64,000 nt of DNA from Aphidius gifuensis (Eukaryota > Arthropoda > Insecta > Hymenoptera > Braconidae): NCBI RefSeq assembly GCF_014905175.1, contig NC_057790.1:2790001-2854000 (forward strand), in the 5' to 3' direction. Under the pieces are notes generated by a model. That model did not search any database. It was not told where the DNA came from and saw only the letters and a list, made by a program, of their open reading frames with translations. Numbering within the stretch: the stretch's first letter is position 1; every line of letters starts with the position of its first letter. A program made the translations under genes and the position numbers. This document shows positions 24,470 through 38,600 of this stretch, piece by piece.

Positions 24470-27400
24470 ATGATGTGGTATTAACACGCCACTCAAACGA
24501 TTTTTGAATTTTATTATACTTAATCATAAAAAAATGAAAAATAATTTTTTTTTTTACTCAGCAAAAAAATAAGTGTGTTTATCAAAAAACAGATAACTCT
24601 TTTTTGGTTTATTATAAATCAAATATGATAATATACACGTGTGTATTTTAATTTGAAAATTATATTAATTTTATTTATTTAAAAATTGTGTTAAAATTTG
24701 AAATAAATATATCGTAAAATTGTAGAAAAAATATCCCAATCAAATTATTGTGTAATGATGATAATTTTATAAATCGGTTTGTTAGATTAGTCTTTTTTTT
24801 TTATTTGGTTTTTTGTTGAATACACACAAGAGGCCAATAAGGTTACTCAGAAGAAACGATGTATGCCACTTGGGATTAATCGTCCTTCTGTTTTTCCTTT
24901 TTTTTTATTTTCATTATTTTGTTCTCTTCTCAACTCTCGTTATTTCTTTTCTACGCAAGCATAGCCAATAGAAAAAAAAATTAAATTAATACCCTGCTGT
25001 TTTCAATGCATGTATGTGCTATGCTATGCATGTTTAATTTTTTTTTTTTTCTTACTTCATTTATTTTTATTCATCATATATAAAATATCTCAAATGTAAG
25101 TTCTTTATCAAAATTTTTTTTTATTTTTACATACACATGTTTTACTTTGAAAAAATTCAATATTCAATTTTTTTCAGCCACTATTATTGAAAGTACTTGA
25201 ATTTGTAAATTTAAATTCAACATAAGTGGTGTATTATATGTATAAAATTGTGCAGTCGAGTGACGATGAATGTACACAGAAAAACACTGGCATTTTTATG
25301 TTGAAATTTTGTAGCTCGATTTGTTTTTTATTTTATAATTTTTTTTCTTTTGCAATTGCTTTTCAGTTTACTAGTAAATATACAACTGCAACATGTATGC
25401 AAACACAAATTTGCCAATTGCACAGTTCTAGTAAAAATCTCACTGACAAATATATTATCAAACAAACACCGAGGACAAAAACTCGTATCAATTCTAACAC
25501 GATACAAAAAACGATTCTCTTATATTTTAGAAATAAAAAATTATAATAAAACATTGCAAGAATTTCGCAGAGTAATCCAAAATCGTGAAAGATTATGATG
25601 AAAGCATTTATAGAAGAAAAAATGTATCCAGTGTAAAAAATAAAAAAAAGAGAAAAAAAAAATATATAGACTACAAAAAAGAATGAAAAAATGAGTTGAT
25701 AAAGTGAGTAATATATATAAAAAAAAAAAAAAAATAGAAAAATATAAATGTCTTGTCTTGAAAAAATGGTAAGACAGTGAACACAGGTTTCGTGTTGGAA
25801 AGACAAAGTGTTGGAATGACATTGAGCTGACGTTGGAAATAAAGCTAAGATAAAACTGAAAGTAAAAGACACAAAATAATTTGAGTGACGTCTCATTTAA
25901 CCAATTATTAAACCAACAAATTTATTCTAATGAATTGTTTTATTTGTTATTTATAATTATATATTTTATCCTATGGAAATTTTTTTAATCAAGTTGCAAA
26001 TTACTTAAATAAAAAATAACTTGTCATATAATTTAAAACGTATCAAAATAAAATATCTAATTAGTAACGAGATTTGAATAATTTAAAAATGAGTTCAATA
26101 AGTAAATAAATAAATAAATTTCATTAATTAAAAATTGTTTATCAATTTTTTATATTTAAAAATTGAAATGTATGATTTATTGAACTCTTTTGTTTTTAAT
26201 AACAGCAAGATTAATTTCTTCAATTATGTACTAATTAGATATAAAAGTTTATGAGAAAGTTCATCGTCTCTAATGAATTGTATAAAAAAATTTCATTTAT
26301 ACATGAAAAGTGGCTTAAACGTAAAATGACATATGAATTTTGACGTTAATGCATATATGTTAATTTTATTATTCAAAAACTAAACTTTCCTGCTAAATTG
26401 AATAACAGACTTGATATTCATTTATATGAAATTTAACATAGATGTATTTTATCATGTGTTAAAAATAATAATAATAGTATATTTTGACAATTGTAGTTGA
26501 AATAGCAGAAACAAATTGGCGGTAACGTTTTTATGATTTTTTATTTCTAAAAAATAAAAAAATAAAAAATTGAAATTCAACTAAATTTTGTCTTTGCAAG
26601 TAATTTTTTTCTTTTTTTTTTTTGCTACTTACGCCTTTTTCATATTACATCAAAGACATCATTATTTTAAAAAATTTTAATATTTTTTTTTATTTATTTT
26701 TCTTTTATATAACAGAAATAGTATTATCATTATTATGATTTAATTTTTTTTTGTTTATTTTTTTTCATATTTTATTATGTCATATTTTTATAATAAAAAA
26801 TACTGAGCTTGCACAATTTTGTTGTAGGTAATTCTTTATCCGTCTACTCTTGGCAACGTGATTGTTGCCTCGGGCTTTTGAAATACGGGAGAAACTTAAT
26901 AATACTATTTTAATAAATCTCAAAAATATTATTATATATATACATTGTAATTGAAGAGTATACTTATTAATTATTATAAAATTTATATAACAATTTTTTT
27001 TCGTATAGTTATTAATAATGTGGACATTATTTACTTGTAATTATTTATTCAGTTGTATATAACTTTTTTTGTTCTTAACATCACAAAAAAAAATATGAAT
27101 GAGTTTTATTCATGACTTGTCATTTGATAATTGACATATAAATTCATTTATTTATATCTTTTTTCTTATTAAAAATTCTCAAGTTGACAGCCATTTTACA
27201 AGAGGATCATCAAAAAAGAAAAAAAAAAAAACCACAGAGGTTTTAATAAATATAAATAACAAAATTAATAAATGGCAATAAAAAAATTTTAAAAATAAAA
27301 GAAACATTGAAAATTTTATTGCCATAAAACACTTGACTTTTTGCAAGATAAAATAGGATGACTGTATTAAATTCAAGTAGCTCAAAAATTGTTCGAAGCA

Positions 27401-28780
27401 AATGTGAAATTCGTAACATTTTATTTATTTCAATCAACCGAAAATTCACATAAGAAGCTTTTTGGATTTATATCACCTACAACAGATTCATCTGTTGTTA
27501 AATTTTGTTTTATTTTTTATTTATTTATTCATACATATGACAAGTACTCGCTTAAATTTTGACTGACATAAAAAAATAAAAAAAAATATTTTATAAACTA
27601 TTAAATGAAAAATTAATTATAATTATTATTATTTTTATTTACGTTGTAATTTTAATTAATACTGCAACGTAAAAGTTCATTATTTCAAAGTAACAACAAA
27701 AAAATAATATTAACTTGACAATTACAGTGTAAAAAAAAAAAAAATATATACAAAAAAGTTTTGTAATTGTAAAAAAAAATGATGTAATTTCTTTTGAATT
27801 TATAATAAAAAATTTTTTCTTTTTATTCATTTGAAATTTTATGTGCTTTTGAATATTATAAAAATCGTAAAATCAAAAGTGCAGTTTGATATTTGTTTAC
27901 TAGGATATTATTGATCCAAAATAAACCTCACTGAGCTTTCATGTTTACTGAGGTAAAAAACTTCAGTGCAGTGAACATTCAAGTTGAATTGAATGGGCGT
28001 GTATAATATATATACATACACTTACAAAATACATGTGTTATATTTGAGTCATCTTGCTTATTCGTTGATACAAGGCACTGAACAGTACTGTGTTCGTAAA
28101 AAAAAAAATGATAATATTTTTTAAAAATGTAGCAGGTTATCTCAGGCCGGATATACTCATCCTATTTTTTTTTTTACATTATTTTTTATTTAACATGAGT
28201 ATTTTCAGTAGCTTTTCATATTTGATATATCAAACACTTGATTCTCACCCACATGGCCCCTTCAGTCAACCCACATTAAATTAAATGTATTTTTTTTTTT
28301 TTTTTTTTCAATACACATCTTCTTTGTTGAGATGAAATGTTCAAGTACAATAAATTGAATTATGTTGTCTTGTAAGTTATGAAAAAAAAAATTTATTTTA
28401 ATAAAAATTGGAGTAAAATATCATATAATATTTAAAAATTTATTTGTTTATTAGTTATTTTATTAAAATTTTCATTTTCCAGTATTTAAATTTTTAATTT
28501 TTCTATACACCCTTTTAATAACACGATTAAAAAACAAAAACAAATAAACTTATAAAAAAGAAATAATAATAAAATTGTTAGTTACATTATATTACTCTTT
28601 TTTTTATAAATAAAAAAAACCAAACAACAATTATATTTATTTTTCAAGTAGGGGTGTTTATAATTAAACAAGTTGTTTTGACGAAAAAAAAAAATTTACA
28701 CACAGCTAAAATAAAATATGATTAATTAATAAAAATTATAAATATATATTTGTTAATTGAAATAGACAAGTTTTAAAATG
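24470..28780. other. Gene-poor stretch right of the SPH cluster
   Basis: No supported gene was found. A 177-codon open frame on the minus strand (25,363-25,896) is mostly Phe, Ile, Leu and Tyr from poly-T and TAT runs, and I do not accept it. Base-balanced islands lie at about 24,820-24,900 and 26,830-26,890; the second contains GGCAAC-GTGATT-GTTGCC, a six-base-pair stem. Confidence 0.5.
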
Positions 28781-28799
28781 TTGGACATGGTATTGCCAA

Positions 28800-28975
28800 G
28801 TATTTTATAGACTGACTGATTCATCGTGATAGATGGCGCTTGTTCAAAGAGAGAATTTAATTCGCTCCTCTTAAATGTCATGCGCCGCCAGGTTTGAAAA
28901 TTCAAGACACCCCATCAGTCGTCCAACAGTCGTCGTGCTGTTAACCACTCGTGCATCGTTGTTAAAAAAACACGT
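28800..28975 (+). promoter_or_regulatory. Promoter-like island upstream of the 29.7 kb exon
   Basis: A clearly base-balanced block (GCGCCGCCAGG, CAGTCGTCCAACAGTCGTCG) with TCAGTC at 28915-28920, a possible initiator. It lies about 800 bases upstream of an exon with a signal peptide on the same strand. No TATA box is seen. Confidence 0.35.
28831..28841 (+). promoter_or_regulatory. CTCF-like motif
   Basis: AGATGGCGCT resembles the core of the insect CTCF insulator motif (AGRTGGCGC). It lies at the edge of a base-balanced, promoter-like island about 85 bases before a TCAGTC initiator-like sequence. The call rests on the motif only. Confidence 0.3.
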
Positions 28976-29720
28976 GATTTATATTTGTATAATAACAATA
29001 CAAAAAATTTAATGTCATTAATCACGTGTCAATAGTGACTTGATTAAAAAATTCTTTTATAATTAAAACAGAAAATATCAGTAATGAAAATAAAATTCTA
29101 TTCTATTATTAAAAAAAAATTATAAAACATTTAAATTAATAAAAATATCTACGTTATATATTTTAAAACAATATAAAAATTAAATTAAAATATTAAATTA
29201 AATAACTTGTCAACATATATTTTTGTTTTTTAACATTTTTTTCAATCAAATAAATTTTCTGTGTATTGAAATTAATTGTTATCCACAAAAAGCTCATTGA
29301 ATATTCTACCAGTTGATAAATGCAAACTTTAAAAATCTTAATTTAAATATTTTCATAGAAAAAAAGAAGAAATTTAAAAACATTAAAAACTTTGGTAATT
29401 AAAAAATAAATAATTTAATAAAAAGTGTGTGAAGTGTATTTGAAGTTAAAATATATAACAAAACAAATAATTGATAATTATAATGAATTAATTAAATTAT
29501 TGTACATGGAAATTTAATTAAATAAAGTGGTAATAAAAATTAAATAGTTGTGAATAAACTTGTGTTATTACTAATAACTTATTAGTATTTGTGAATAAAA
29601 AGTTTTGTTGTTATTAAAAAAATAAATAATTAAATATTAAATAAATATAATACAAGTGTTATACAAGTGTGTATCGTAGAGAAATGAATTGGACCAATGT
29701 GTCTGGATGATAATATTTAA

Positions 29721-29820
29721 ATGTTGCAGTTTGAACAACATTTAGTGACCAAAATGTCAGTAATTATAGTTTATTTTTTGCTACTTGGCCACTTGCAGAC
29801 TGCATACATGGACAATTTGG
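29721..29820 (+). CDS. Candidate first coding exon of a secreted or membrane protein, partial
   Basis: The frame opens at ATG 29721 (an in-frame TAA lies directly before it) with a second in-frame ATG at 29754 in a good insect context (CCAAAATG). From the second ATG it reads MSVIIVYFLLLGHLQTAYMD, a typical signal peptide with likely cleavage after TAY or QTA. The exon then meets TTGG followed by GTAATG, a plausible donor at 29821, with the phase one base into a codon. The upstream island at 28.8-28.97 kb could be its promoter. I do not recognise the protein, and no downstream exon was confirmed in the remaining 34 kb. If the exon is real, the next intron is very long, as is common for neuronal adhesion or receptor genes; that comparison is inference. 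One possible partner, with matching phase, is the exon-like block at 54,126-54,183. Confidence 0.4.
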
Positions 29821-31189
29821 GTAATGTATTTTTGTCATTATAATTTATATTATTATATTTTTATCTATTATTTGATAAACCGCATATAACCTTAAACCCT
29901 TTTTGAATATTTAGTATGTCACGAATAGAATTAATGCAAATAATGTGGATAGACAAACACGTATGCTCTAGTCTCATATATATGAAAAAGCTGATTTTGC
30001 AACTGCGTCACTGGTTGCGAATGTGATTTAACTCAAGTACAATATATACTGAATAAACTAACTAACTATTTTATCAGTATTATATACAATCGAAAATTAG
30101 CCAGTTCTATATTGGTTTCTATCGTTGTTTTGCATTACTTCAATTAAATCAACAAACTCTAATATAAATTCAAATTTTAAATTATTCTATGTTATAACAA
30201 ACAGAAGAAAAAAATATATATATATAAAAGTTATTATAAAAATATTTTATGCTTTTTAATTATAAATTATTATTTTATCTATTTTTATTATAACCGTTAA
30301 TGTTTTTTTTTTTCGAGTATTATATGAAATATTGGTGAAATAATTTTTTAGATTTTTAGTCAAGATTTCTTATGAAACAAGGGAGAAGATAATTACTTGG
30401 TTGATTATTACAAATTTTTTTTTTGTTTTATTTTTAACTTTGTAAATGTGTATATGTGTGAATGGTCAATTAAAAAATTCTTAAAACTTTTTAGATTTTA
30501 TCTGAGAATTTATAAAGTCAAACTGTTATTTTTAATAACACATAAATTTATTTTTTTTAATTATAATAAAATTTTAGTTTATTATTATTTTGGGGTTAAT
30601 AAAATATGATTTTTTTTTTTTGTTTTAAATATTTGCAGTGGTTGTAGTGACCATTGCTAATTGATGATGTATTTTGGAAATTAAAGTGGGTCAATCTTGA
30701 CTGGAGATGAAGTGGTTTGTGAATGCATACATACATATACACATGCACTTGATGTCACCATGAAGTTTGCCAACTATACTGACATGTATTATATTCGAAA
30801 ATTATTATTTACAAACACCAGTACAACAACAACAATGGCTATTAGAAGCAAAAAAAAAAAATACTATTTACCATACGTCGCAATTTTCAATTAATAATTA
30901 ATAATTACATTTGAAAAAAAATAGTTAAATGAATTATTTAAATTTAAAATAAAATTTAAAATAATAAAAATATTATATTTAAAATTACAAGTTGATATTA
31001 AATTATTTATTAGGCATTTAAGAAACATAAAAAAAAATAATAACGAGTAAAGACAAATAAATTCAAATGAATTATTTGAATTTCCAAAAAATACAAAAAG
31101 TTAATATATTATTAATAATTTAAAAAAATTTAAATATTATTTTGTAAATGAGACATTTTAATAATGTTTTTAAATATCATATTTATTGG

Positions 31190-31260
31190 AAATTTGTCAA
31201 GTTGTGCAAGATACCAAGACAAGATCTGTCTCTGGTATCTGGGACAATCTAGATTTTGCA
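31190..31260. other. Imperfect hairpin around an AGATCT centre
   Basis: AGATACCA (31209-31216) and TGGTATCT (31233-31240) are symmetric about AGATCT (31222-31227). Matching continues with gaps outward (TTGT and ACAA). The predicted terminal loop is very small, which argues against a standard microRNA precursor. It lies in a base-balanced island. Confidence 0.4.
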
Positions 31261-31832
31261 TTGAAAAATATTTGAATAAGCATTTGCATCCAAGTAAAAT
31301 ACGCTTCAACGCGTACACAGTGCTTACACACTTGAATGAGCTTTATTCCATATTTACCTTGTTAGTAAAAAAATTCATCTGTTTCATTTGTTTTTCATAA
31401 AATAAAAAAAATATCACTCAAATATAAATTATTATATTTTTATTAAATTCATTTTGATTGTCTTGAAAATATCGTATTAATTCACACTTCATTTGACAAT
31501 TTATATGCAAATTTTATTATATACTTGTTAAATAGATATTGCTTGTCTAATTATTTGAATTAATGAGTGTATATATGAGAATGAAATACTCATTAAAATT
31601 TTGCTAGTCATGTAAAAAATATTGTTTTTCAATTCACAAAAAATTGATGTTAATATTTACTTGATGATGAAAAATTATACCAAAATTTTCATGAAGGGAA
31701 AATGTATATTTGATAATGTTTTTAGTTAATCTCCATTTAGATAGATTGATTTTTTGTGATTGAAAAACTCGATGGAAATTGTAAATTTATGTTTGAAATT
31801 TTAGAACACAAAATATTTCATTGGAGTATATA

Positions 31833-31870
31833 TCATTTTGTATTGTGATAAATTGCTTATCACAAAATGA
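31833..31870. other. Hairpin
   Basis: TCATTTTGT...GTGATAA pairs with TTATCACAAAATGA across the loop ATTGC, with one internal bulge on the 5' side. The stem is about 14 bp. Function is unknown. Confidence 0.4.
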
Positions 31871-34800
31871 CCGAGTGTTGCTACTAAATACTCGATTTAT
31901 TTCAATTCAAATTTACAAATAATATCATTATTTATTTTTTAATCGTTGATAAAATTCTATTTAAAAAAAAAAATCAATTAAATCCATTTTTTAAATATAA
32001 TTATTTCTCAAGCTGAATAAATATTATTTTTAATTCGACTTTTTGAAACTTTGCGATTGCGTGGTTTCTATAATCGAAAAAAATTAAAAAAAAAAAATAA
32101 ATTAAATGTAAAAATATTATATATATAAAAAAAAAAGTATAAATGTTGGTTTAAAATTTTTTTTCATCTTGGTTTATAAAGCTTTGTTGACTTACTCAAT
32201 GCAGTGTTAAAGTAATGAAGCTATTCAAGTGAAAATACACTTCGAAAAATCATGTATTCACAGAATAAAATTACGGTTTAGTATGTGTCGAATGGAATTT
32301 GATTACTCTCTCAAAATTTACCAATGATTGAAATAAAAAAAATTTATTTTTTTCAATTACTTACACCAAAAATACCCAAACGTCATAAAATATATGGAAT
32401 TTTTTTTAAAAAATATCTTATTCTTTTCTTTCATTTCAATACTAAAAGATAAAAATTATTACTATTATTATTATTATTATTTTCTCGCATTACCTTGTGA
32501 ATTTGAAAATAATATATTTTTCTAAAAAACCATGAATTTTATTTTACAATTCGTTATAGTTCCAGCACTGTCAAATAAAAATTTCTGAGAAACTAGAAAA
32601 AAGAGATGAGAGATAAAGAGAGAGGGAAAAATAGGAGAAAAAAAAAAAAAAATTTCTGACAAATGGGATATAGAGTTACATCACTTCCCTGAGTTGCCAT
32701 TAAGAGACCCTCGCAAAACTTAAATCCTACTCCTCAGAGGAAGTTTATTTTTATTTTATTTTTTTTTAGTTCGATAATAACACAAAAACGTTCAGTAAAG
32801 GTTTAGTAGCTCTACCAAACCGTAAAATTCAGGTCAAAATTTACCATCAATTTGATTACTTGATTTTCAATGTTAATTATTTATAATGTAATTGGAATTA
32901 TCATCATTTAAGATGATTAAAAATGTAGATGTTATGTTGATTAAAAAGAAAAAAAATAATCATAAATTTATTTCAATAGAATTATAGTAATAAATGTCGT
33001 GTTTAATGACATAAATAAAGCAATGTAATAGCGATAGTTTTATGTAATCTTGGAAGATCAGCGGAAGAATAAAAAAAAAAGCTGTTAAGATAGATGATTT
33101 TCTATCTAGTGACTATTTGTGAGAGGGAGTCGAGGTCATATATATAATACTATTCAACTGCGCAACCTACACAATTTCCAATAACATTTTAACTAAATAT
33201 ATATAAATTCCATATAAATAGTAAATTGGTACAAGTCGACTTTACCATCCATGAAAACATTTGCCGAGAAATAATCGAATCGTATTTTCTATTGAGCGCT
33301 TGAACAACTTGAAAACACAAAAACAAAATGAAAAAAAAAAAAAAACAATAGGGTAAAATAAAATTAAAAAAAAATTATTTACAATAAAAGAAAAAAAATC
33401 AAAATCACAGAAAAGTAGAAAATGAAAAAGAGGAAAAATCTTGCAAGTTCACCTGGTGCATATTTATTAGACTTTTTTTTTATTTTTTAAAAATTTAATA
33501 AAACCTATTTAAATAGTTGAAATAATGATGCAAAAATTATCACAATATTTAAATAATTTTTTATTAAAATTAAAATAAATATTATTAATTTTTATCTAAT
33601 TAAAAAAATTTCATTTGAATAAATTAAATGTAAGAAAATTTAATAAAAATATGATGATTTTTTTTTTTTAATTATTATAATAAACACAAATAATTATTGG
33701 TTTTTTTAAATATCAATTATAAATTTTAAATATTAATTTTTTAATAATGTCAGATGAAAAATTCAAGTAATATTTGAAGAATTTGATGCATACAAATTTT
33801 AGATAAAACGAAATTAAAATTTTTTATTTTATTGATTAATTATTATTGGCTAATTAAGATAGATTAAATTCCAGCCTTTCAAAGAAAAAAAAAATGCAGT
33901 TTAATAATATTTAAACATTTAAATATTTAAAGTACTAAAAAATTTATATTTTTATTTATTATATTTAGCAGTTTCTTCAATATTAAATTTCACGATTTGA
34001 AAATTTTTCAAAGTCAACTTTAGGATATATTTATTTGATATATATAATTTATTGCATAGTGAGTTATATTTTATTTTTTTCATTTCGTCAAATATTGTAT
34101 TTATATGCAAACTTGGATATATATACTATTATACTTTATTGAAACTATCAAACGAAAACTCCTCGATCGACTTTTTCATGCATTTTTTCAAGAACGAATA
34201 TGCTGCATATTAATCCGAGACAATTGATTTTCATATTCAAATACTTCAAGATATACAATATCACTATTTTCATATCATCTTGAATGTTTCATCTAACAAA
34301 AGAGGAAAAAAAAGAATTTAATTAATAACATTTGACATGATAAAAAAAGGCAAATACGAGTGTTTTTTGGTCGTTGAATAAAGAATCTACTTGCAAGTCA
34401 ACAAACTGCAATTATAAAATAGAAAAAAAAAAATAAATAAATATAAATATTTCACCTATTTACTCCTACTTATATTCATTTATTTTCTTTTTTTTTTTTC
34501 TTTTACTTCTTGACATTAATTTTTTATTTAAATCACATCTCTGTTTATTTCTAGAAGTTGCAAATTTTTTTTCATTTGCTTTTCTTCTTTACTTCTCTCA
34601 AGTGGCGAATTAAACCACTAAAGTAAAATTAAAAAATTCATTTTTAATATATAAATTTTATCTTTATGAAAGTTCATTTTATTTTTAGACGTATAATAGA
34701 CAATTGAAAAAAGTATAAAAAAAATTTTAAAATATATAAAAGACAGAGTGAAAAAGTCTTTAGTGTTTGGTCTAGTGGATTTTTCATTCGACAGTGTATA

Positions 34801-35533
34801 TATATTATTTTTTTTTATAATGTAGTTTGAGTGTGTCATTTGATTCTAGTAGGGTAACTGGTCACGAGTCACTGGTTCCTCAGTATTCTGGCTGTCTCGC
34901 AGAATTTTATTTTATATATATATCTATATGATGGGGTGCTTTTGGCATACAGAAATGTGCCCCTCGAGAAAGTGCATCTACATATGAACGCACTCGAGCG
35001 ACTCCAGTGGGACACATTGAGAGACAAAAAAAATAACAAAAAATATAGAGTGCGGTCAGTATGAAATAATGAATAAGATTGTTGAAAATGCAGAAAGATA
35101 TAATGGCCATGTATATAAAATATAAAAGACAAAAATAATAATAATATAAAACAATGATATATAATAAAAGAAAAATAAAGCAAAAATATCCAATTGTGTT
35201 TGGATTATTAATTTCTAGCCGACATGGCAACGTTTTCCGGAGGTTAGCATCCAACCTGAGAAAACTTTTCACTGCCTCACTGATGCCGGTAGCAAAGTCA
35301 TCATCACCGGAAACTAAAGATAAAGAAACTATTTCAAGTGTCACTTTATCTTTTATTTATTTTCTTTTGTCACTCTTACTTTTTAGCTATTATATTTATC
35401 AAAATTTTGTCTATTGTTTTTATAAAAAAAAAAAAAAAATATATACTACTCTGACTTTGCAACTTTTTCAACTAAATTTGTTATATTTTAGTTGTATTTT
35501 CCACTTTAAAATACATGACACACAAGCCAACGC

Positions 35534-35609
35534 TATCAAGATGAATAAAAATAAATATAAAATGTCAACTGTTTCAACTGTTTGGCCTCATTTTATTTTC
35601 ATCTTGATA
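35534..35609. ncRNA. MicroRNA-precursor-sized hairpin (weak)
   Basis: TATCAAGATGAA (35534-35545) pairs perfectly with TTCATCTTGATA (35598-35609). Pairing continues inward with small bulges through A-rich and T-rich arms to AAATG and CATTT. The total is 76 bases, with a loop containing TCAACTGTTTCAACTGTTT. Size and shape fit a precursor hairpin, but AT-rich DNA produces such structures by chance. Confidence 0.2.
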
Positions 35610-38600
35610 CCAAGACAATTGAAAAGTATTTTATAAATATATTTTTCAATAAATAAAATACTCCAAATTATTTGGCTTTTAAATAATCAATAAATAACTA
35701 TAATAATTATTTAAATATATTATTCGATTGACATAATTTTGATAATATTTTTATAAATTTAAAATGTATATAAATTTTACATATTGTGGTTATAAATGGA
35801 GCATGATGATGGTGACATTCATGAGATAGTCAAAAGGTCAAAATCAATATAATCTCTTTTATCATGGTCTTTATATAGAATTGTGTGTCTGTCTGTGGTG
35901 TGGACCATTTAATTTCAAACAAAAGAGAAGAAAATAATATATATATTCGGTTAAATAATTTATTAGGTGATAGATTCCAAATATATTGGCAATGTGCCGA
36001 GAAAAAATAAAAAAAAAAAAGGTGAGATTTTTCACAGAACAAGAAAAAAAAAATTAAATAAAATATAATAAATATCTTGGAGGACTAGTCGGGTCCAGTT
36101 TTCTAGTAGTTCAATGACATCACCAGAGAAAATAAATTATGAATTTTTTGAAGAAAACTTTTATTGATTAAATTGATATTTTTTTTTGATGATAAAATTT
36201 TATTATTTTATATCAAATAAAATTTATAAAAATATATATATTTTTTTTTCGGTACAGAAGACACACCTCACTATTATTTATTTTTTTATTTTCATGGATT
36301 TTTATTTTAACCCTATAGTGACACTTGAATTCAGTATTGCTGTAGTGAATGTCAAATATTTTTTCACATATGCTCTTTTATCTTTTCATCCCTATGTTCA
36401 ATGTTGAAAATATATGGTATATTTATTCTTTTTTTCTTTGTTCATATTCTTGTCATATGTATGGGGTTGATTGGATATTGTGTGAAGGAAAAATTCAACA
36501 AATGAATCAGTCATCAATGGACATGATCTTTTGTATTTTCTTTGATACAATTTTTGTCTTTCAAGTGTATAAAATTGAGGGTTTTTATACAAGATGTGTC
36601 ACATGTTTAGAGTTTAATTTGGTTCAACTATTTTCAACAGTTTAAGTAATTCTATTTAAAATTTTTTCTATTGAAAGCATTATTTATTTATCCATAAATC
36701 AACAATAAAAAGGACAATTATCTAAATTAATTTGTTTAAATTCAAACCAGTAAATCAGTATCATTCAGGTTAACTTCGAAAAATTATTACACTTGTCTTA
36801 TTTCAATATGTAAAAATTCAATATTCATAAGTAAAAAAAAAAAACTCTATGATAAATATTACACCTATTATAAATGACTTGGATATTTAAATTTTTAAGT
36901 CAAAACTTCATTATAAAATTATCAACTTTACTCTATAATTTTAGCCAAAAGGTAAACCCACTTGTACTGAATAAAATATATATGGTTAAGTCGAAATCCA
37001 CCACAAGTAATGAGCTACATCTTTTTTAAACTTAATCCAACATAATCCATGTCTATGACTTTACCAAGTCTTTTCTAATTTAAATATATAATAATTTTCA
37101 AACTTTAACATCATTTTTATTTATATAAATTTTCATATAATTGACGATAATAATTAGTTAAGCCACTAAACATTGTAATTCATAATAAATTATTAAAATT
37201 AATTAAATAAAAAAATTTTAATAATAAATAGAAAATACTGAGTAAATTAAAATGATGACATTTTTGTTATTTTTGTTATTTGAATATGATGAGGAAAAAA
37301 AATGAGTAGAAAAAAAAAATATTGGGATAAAGTAAAGATTGAAGGTGCAAATACAATATCAAAGCAAGTACCACAAATTTAACGAGAAACCACTGATCGT
37401 ATCACGTTTCATGATAAGGAAAGTAAGTAAGGCCACGTACGACACAAACCATGACCATCTTAAACAGGCATATGCAATATCAAAGGCTCTTTGATATTTA
37501 TTAAATTATAAACCTTTTTGACCCTTATATGCAAAGCTTATTTTCATCCAGTTATTTTTTTGTTATTTTTTATTTTTAGATTAAATATAAAAATTAAATA
37601 TTGATGTTAATTAATTTATAATAAATTCAAATTTATATTTATCAAAAATGTTTGAGTTATCAAAACTTGAGAATGATACCTTATTTTTAATAATTATTAG
37701 CTGAGATAAATATTTATCAACAACTAAATATTTGTAGATAAATTTTTATTTTATAGATCATTATCTAAATAATAATAGCTTAGATATTATGTAACACGAT
37801 GCAACTGGCAGCATGACAATATAAAATAAATGACAATCTAAATCGATGATAACACACTGATTATTCCAACAGTTGATGTTTAATTGTTGAAGCAACATAT
37901 GCTATCTAGTTTGAATTCTCCATGGTGTATATATATAATCAGACAAATGTCGATAATTCTAGACACTTGATTTTGATGTTCGTATTAACTGAAGTTTATT
38001 ATATATGAAAGATTCATATGCCAATTGCTTAGTGAGTTTATTATCCAGATTTATTGAAACGTGAAAAATTGATTGTCATTTATGACATGTATGCAAACTT
38101 TTTGATATATATTTTGTCTTCTCGTTATTTTTATAAACAAAAAAAAAATATATTTAATTAAATATTATATAAATACACTAAAATAATTATTTGTTTTTTT
38201 GATATACATGATGAATTTTATCAAGACACTATTGTTGTAATTTAAGAGAATGTTATCAGTGACCGTGTTAGTAATTGTTAGGATGCTTTTAGTTGACAAT
38301 AGATGAGTGTTAACCCTGGTGCAGACACACATACATATATATAGTTTGTTGAAACAATGCTTCTTGAAAAGCGTATGTGTCTCTAGCAAGAACTCCAATC
38401 ACCCTCTGATACAATGCGTCTCTCCATTCTTGACGACCTCTTGTGTTAACACTGATATATACACATTGTGTTTCATGTCATATAAACTTGATCGTGTTGC
38501 TTGATAAACGATCTTCATAATTAATAAAATAATAAATGTAACTAAAACTTTTTTTTTTTATATTGTATATTTAGGTCATTACTTTGTTTGATGATATTAT

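Noticed and set aside
25363..25896. Longest open frame in the window (177 codons, minus strand)
   Set aside because: Most of it is Phe, Ile, Leu and Tyr from poly-T and TAT runs, which avoid stop codons on this strand. Only the first 45 or so residues look protein-like, and no family is recognisable.
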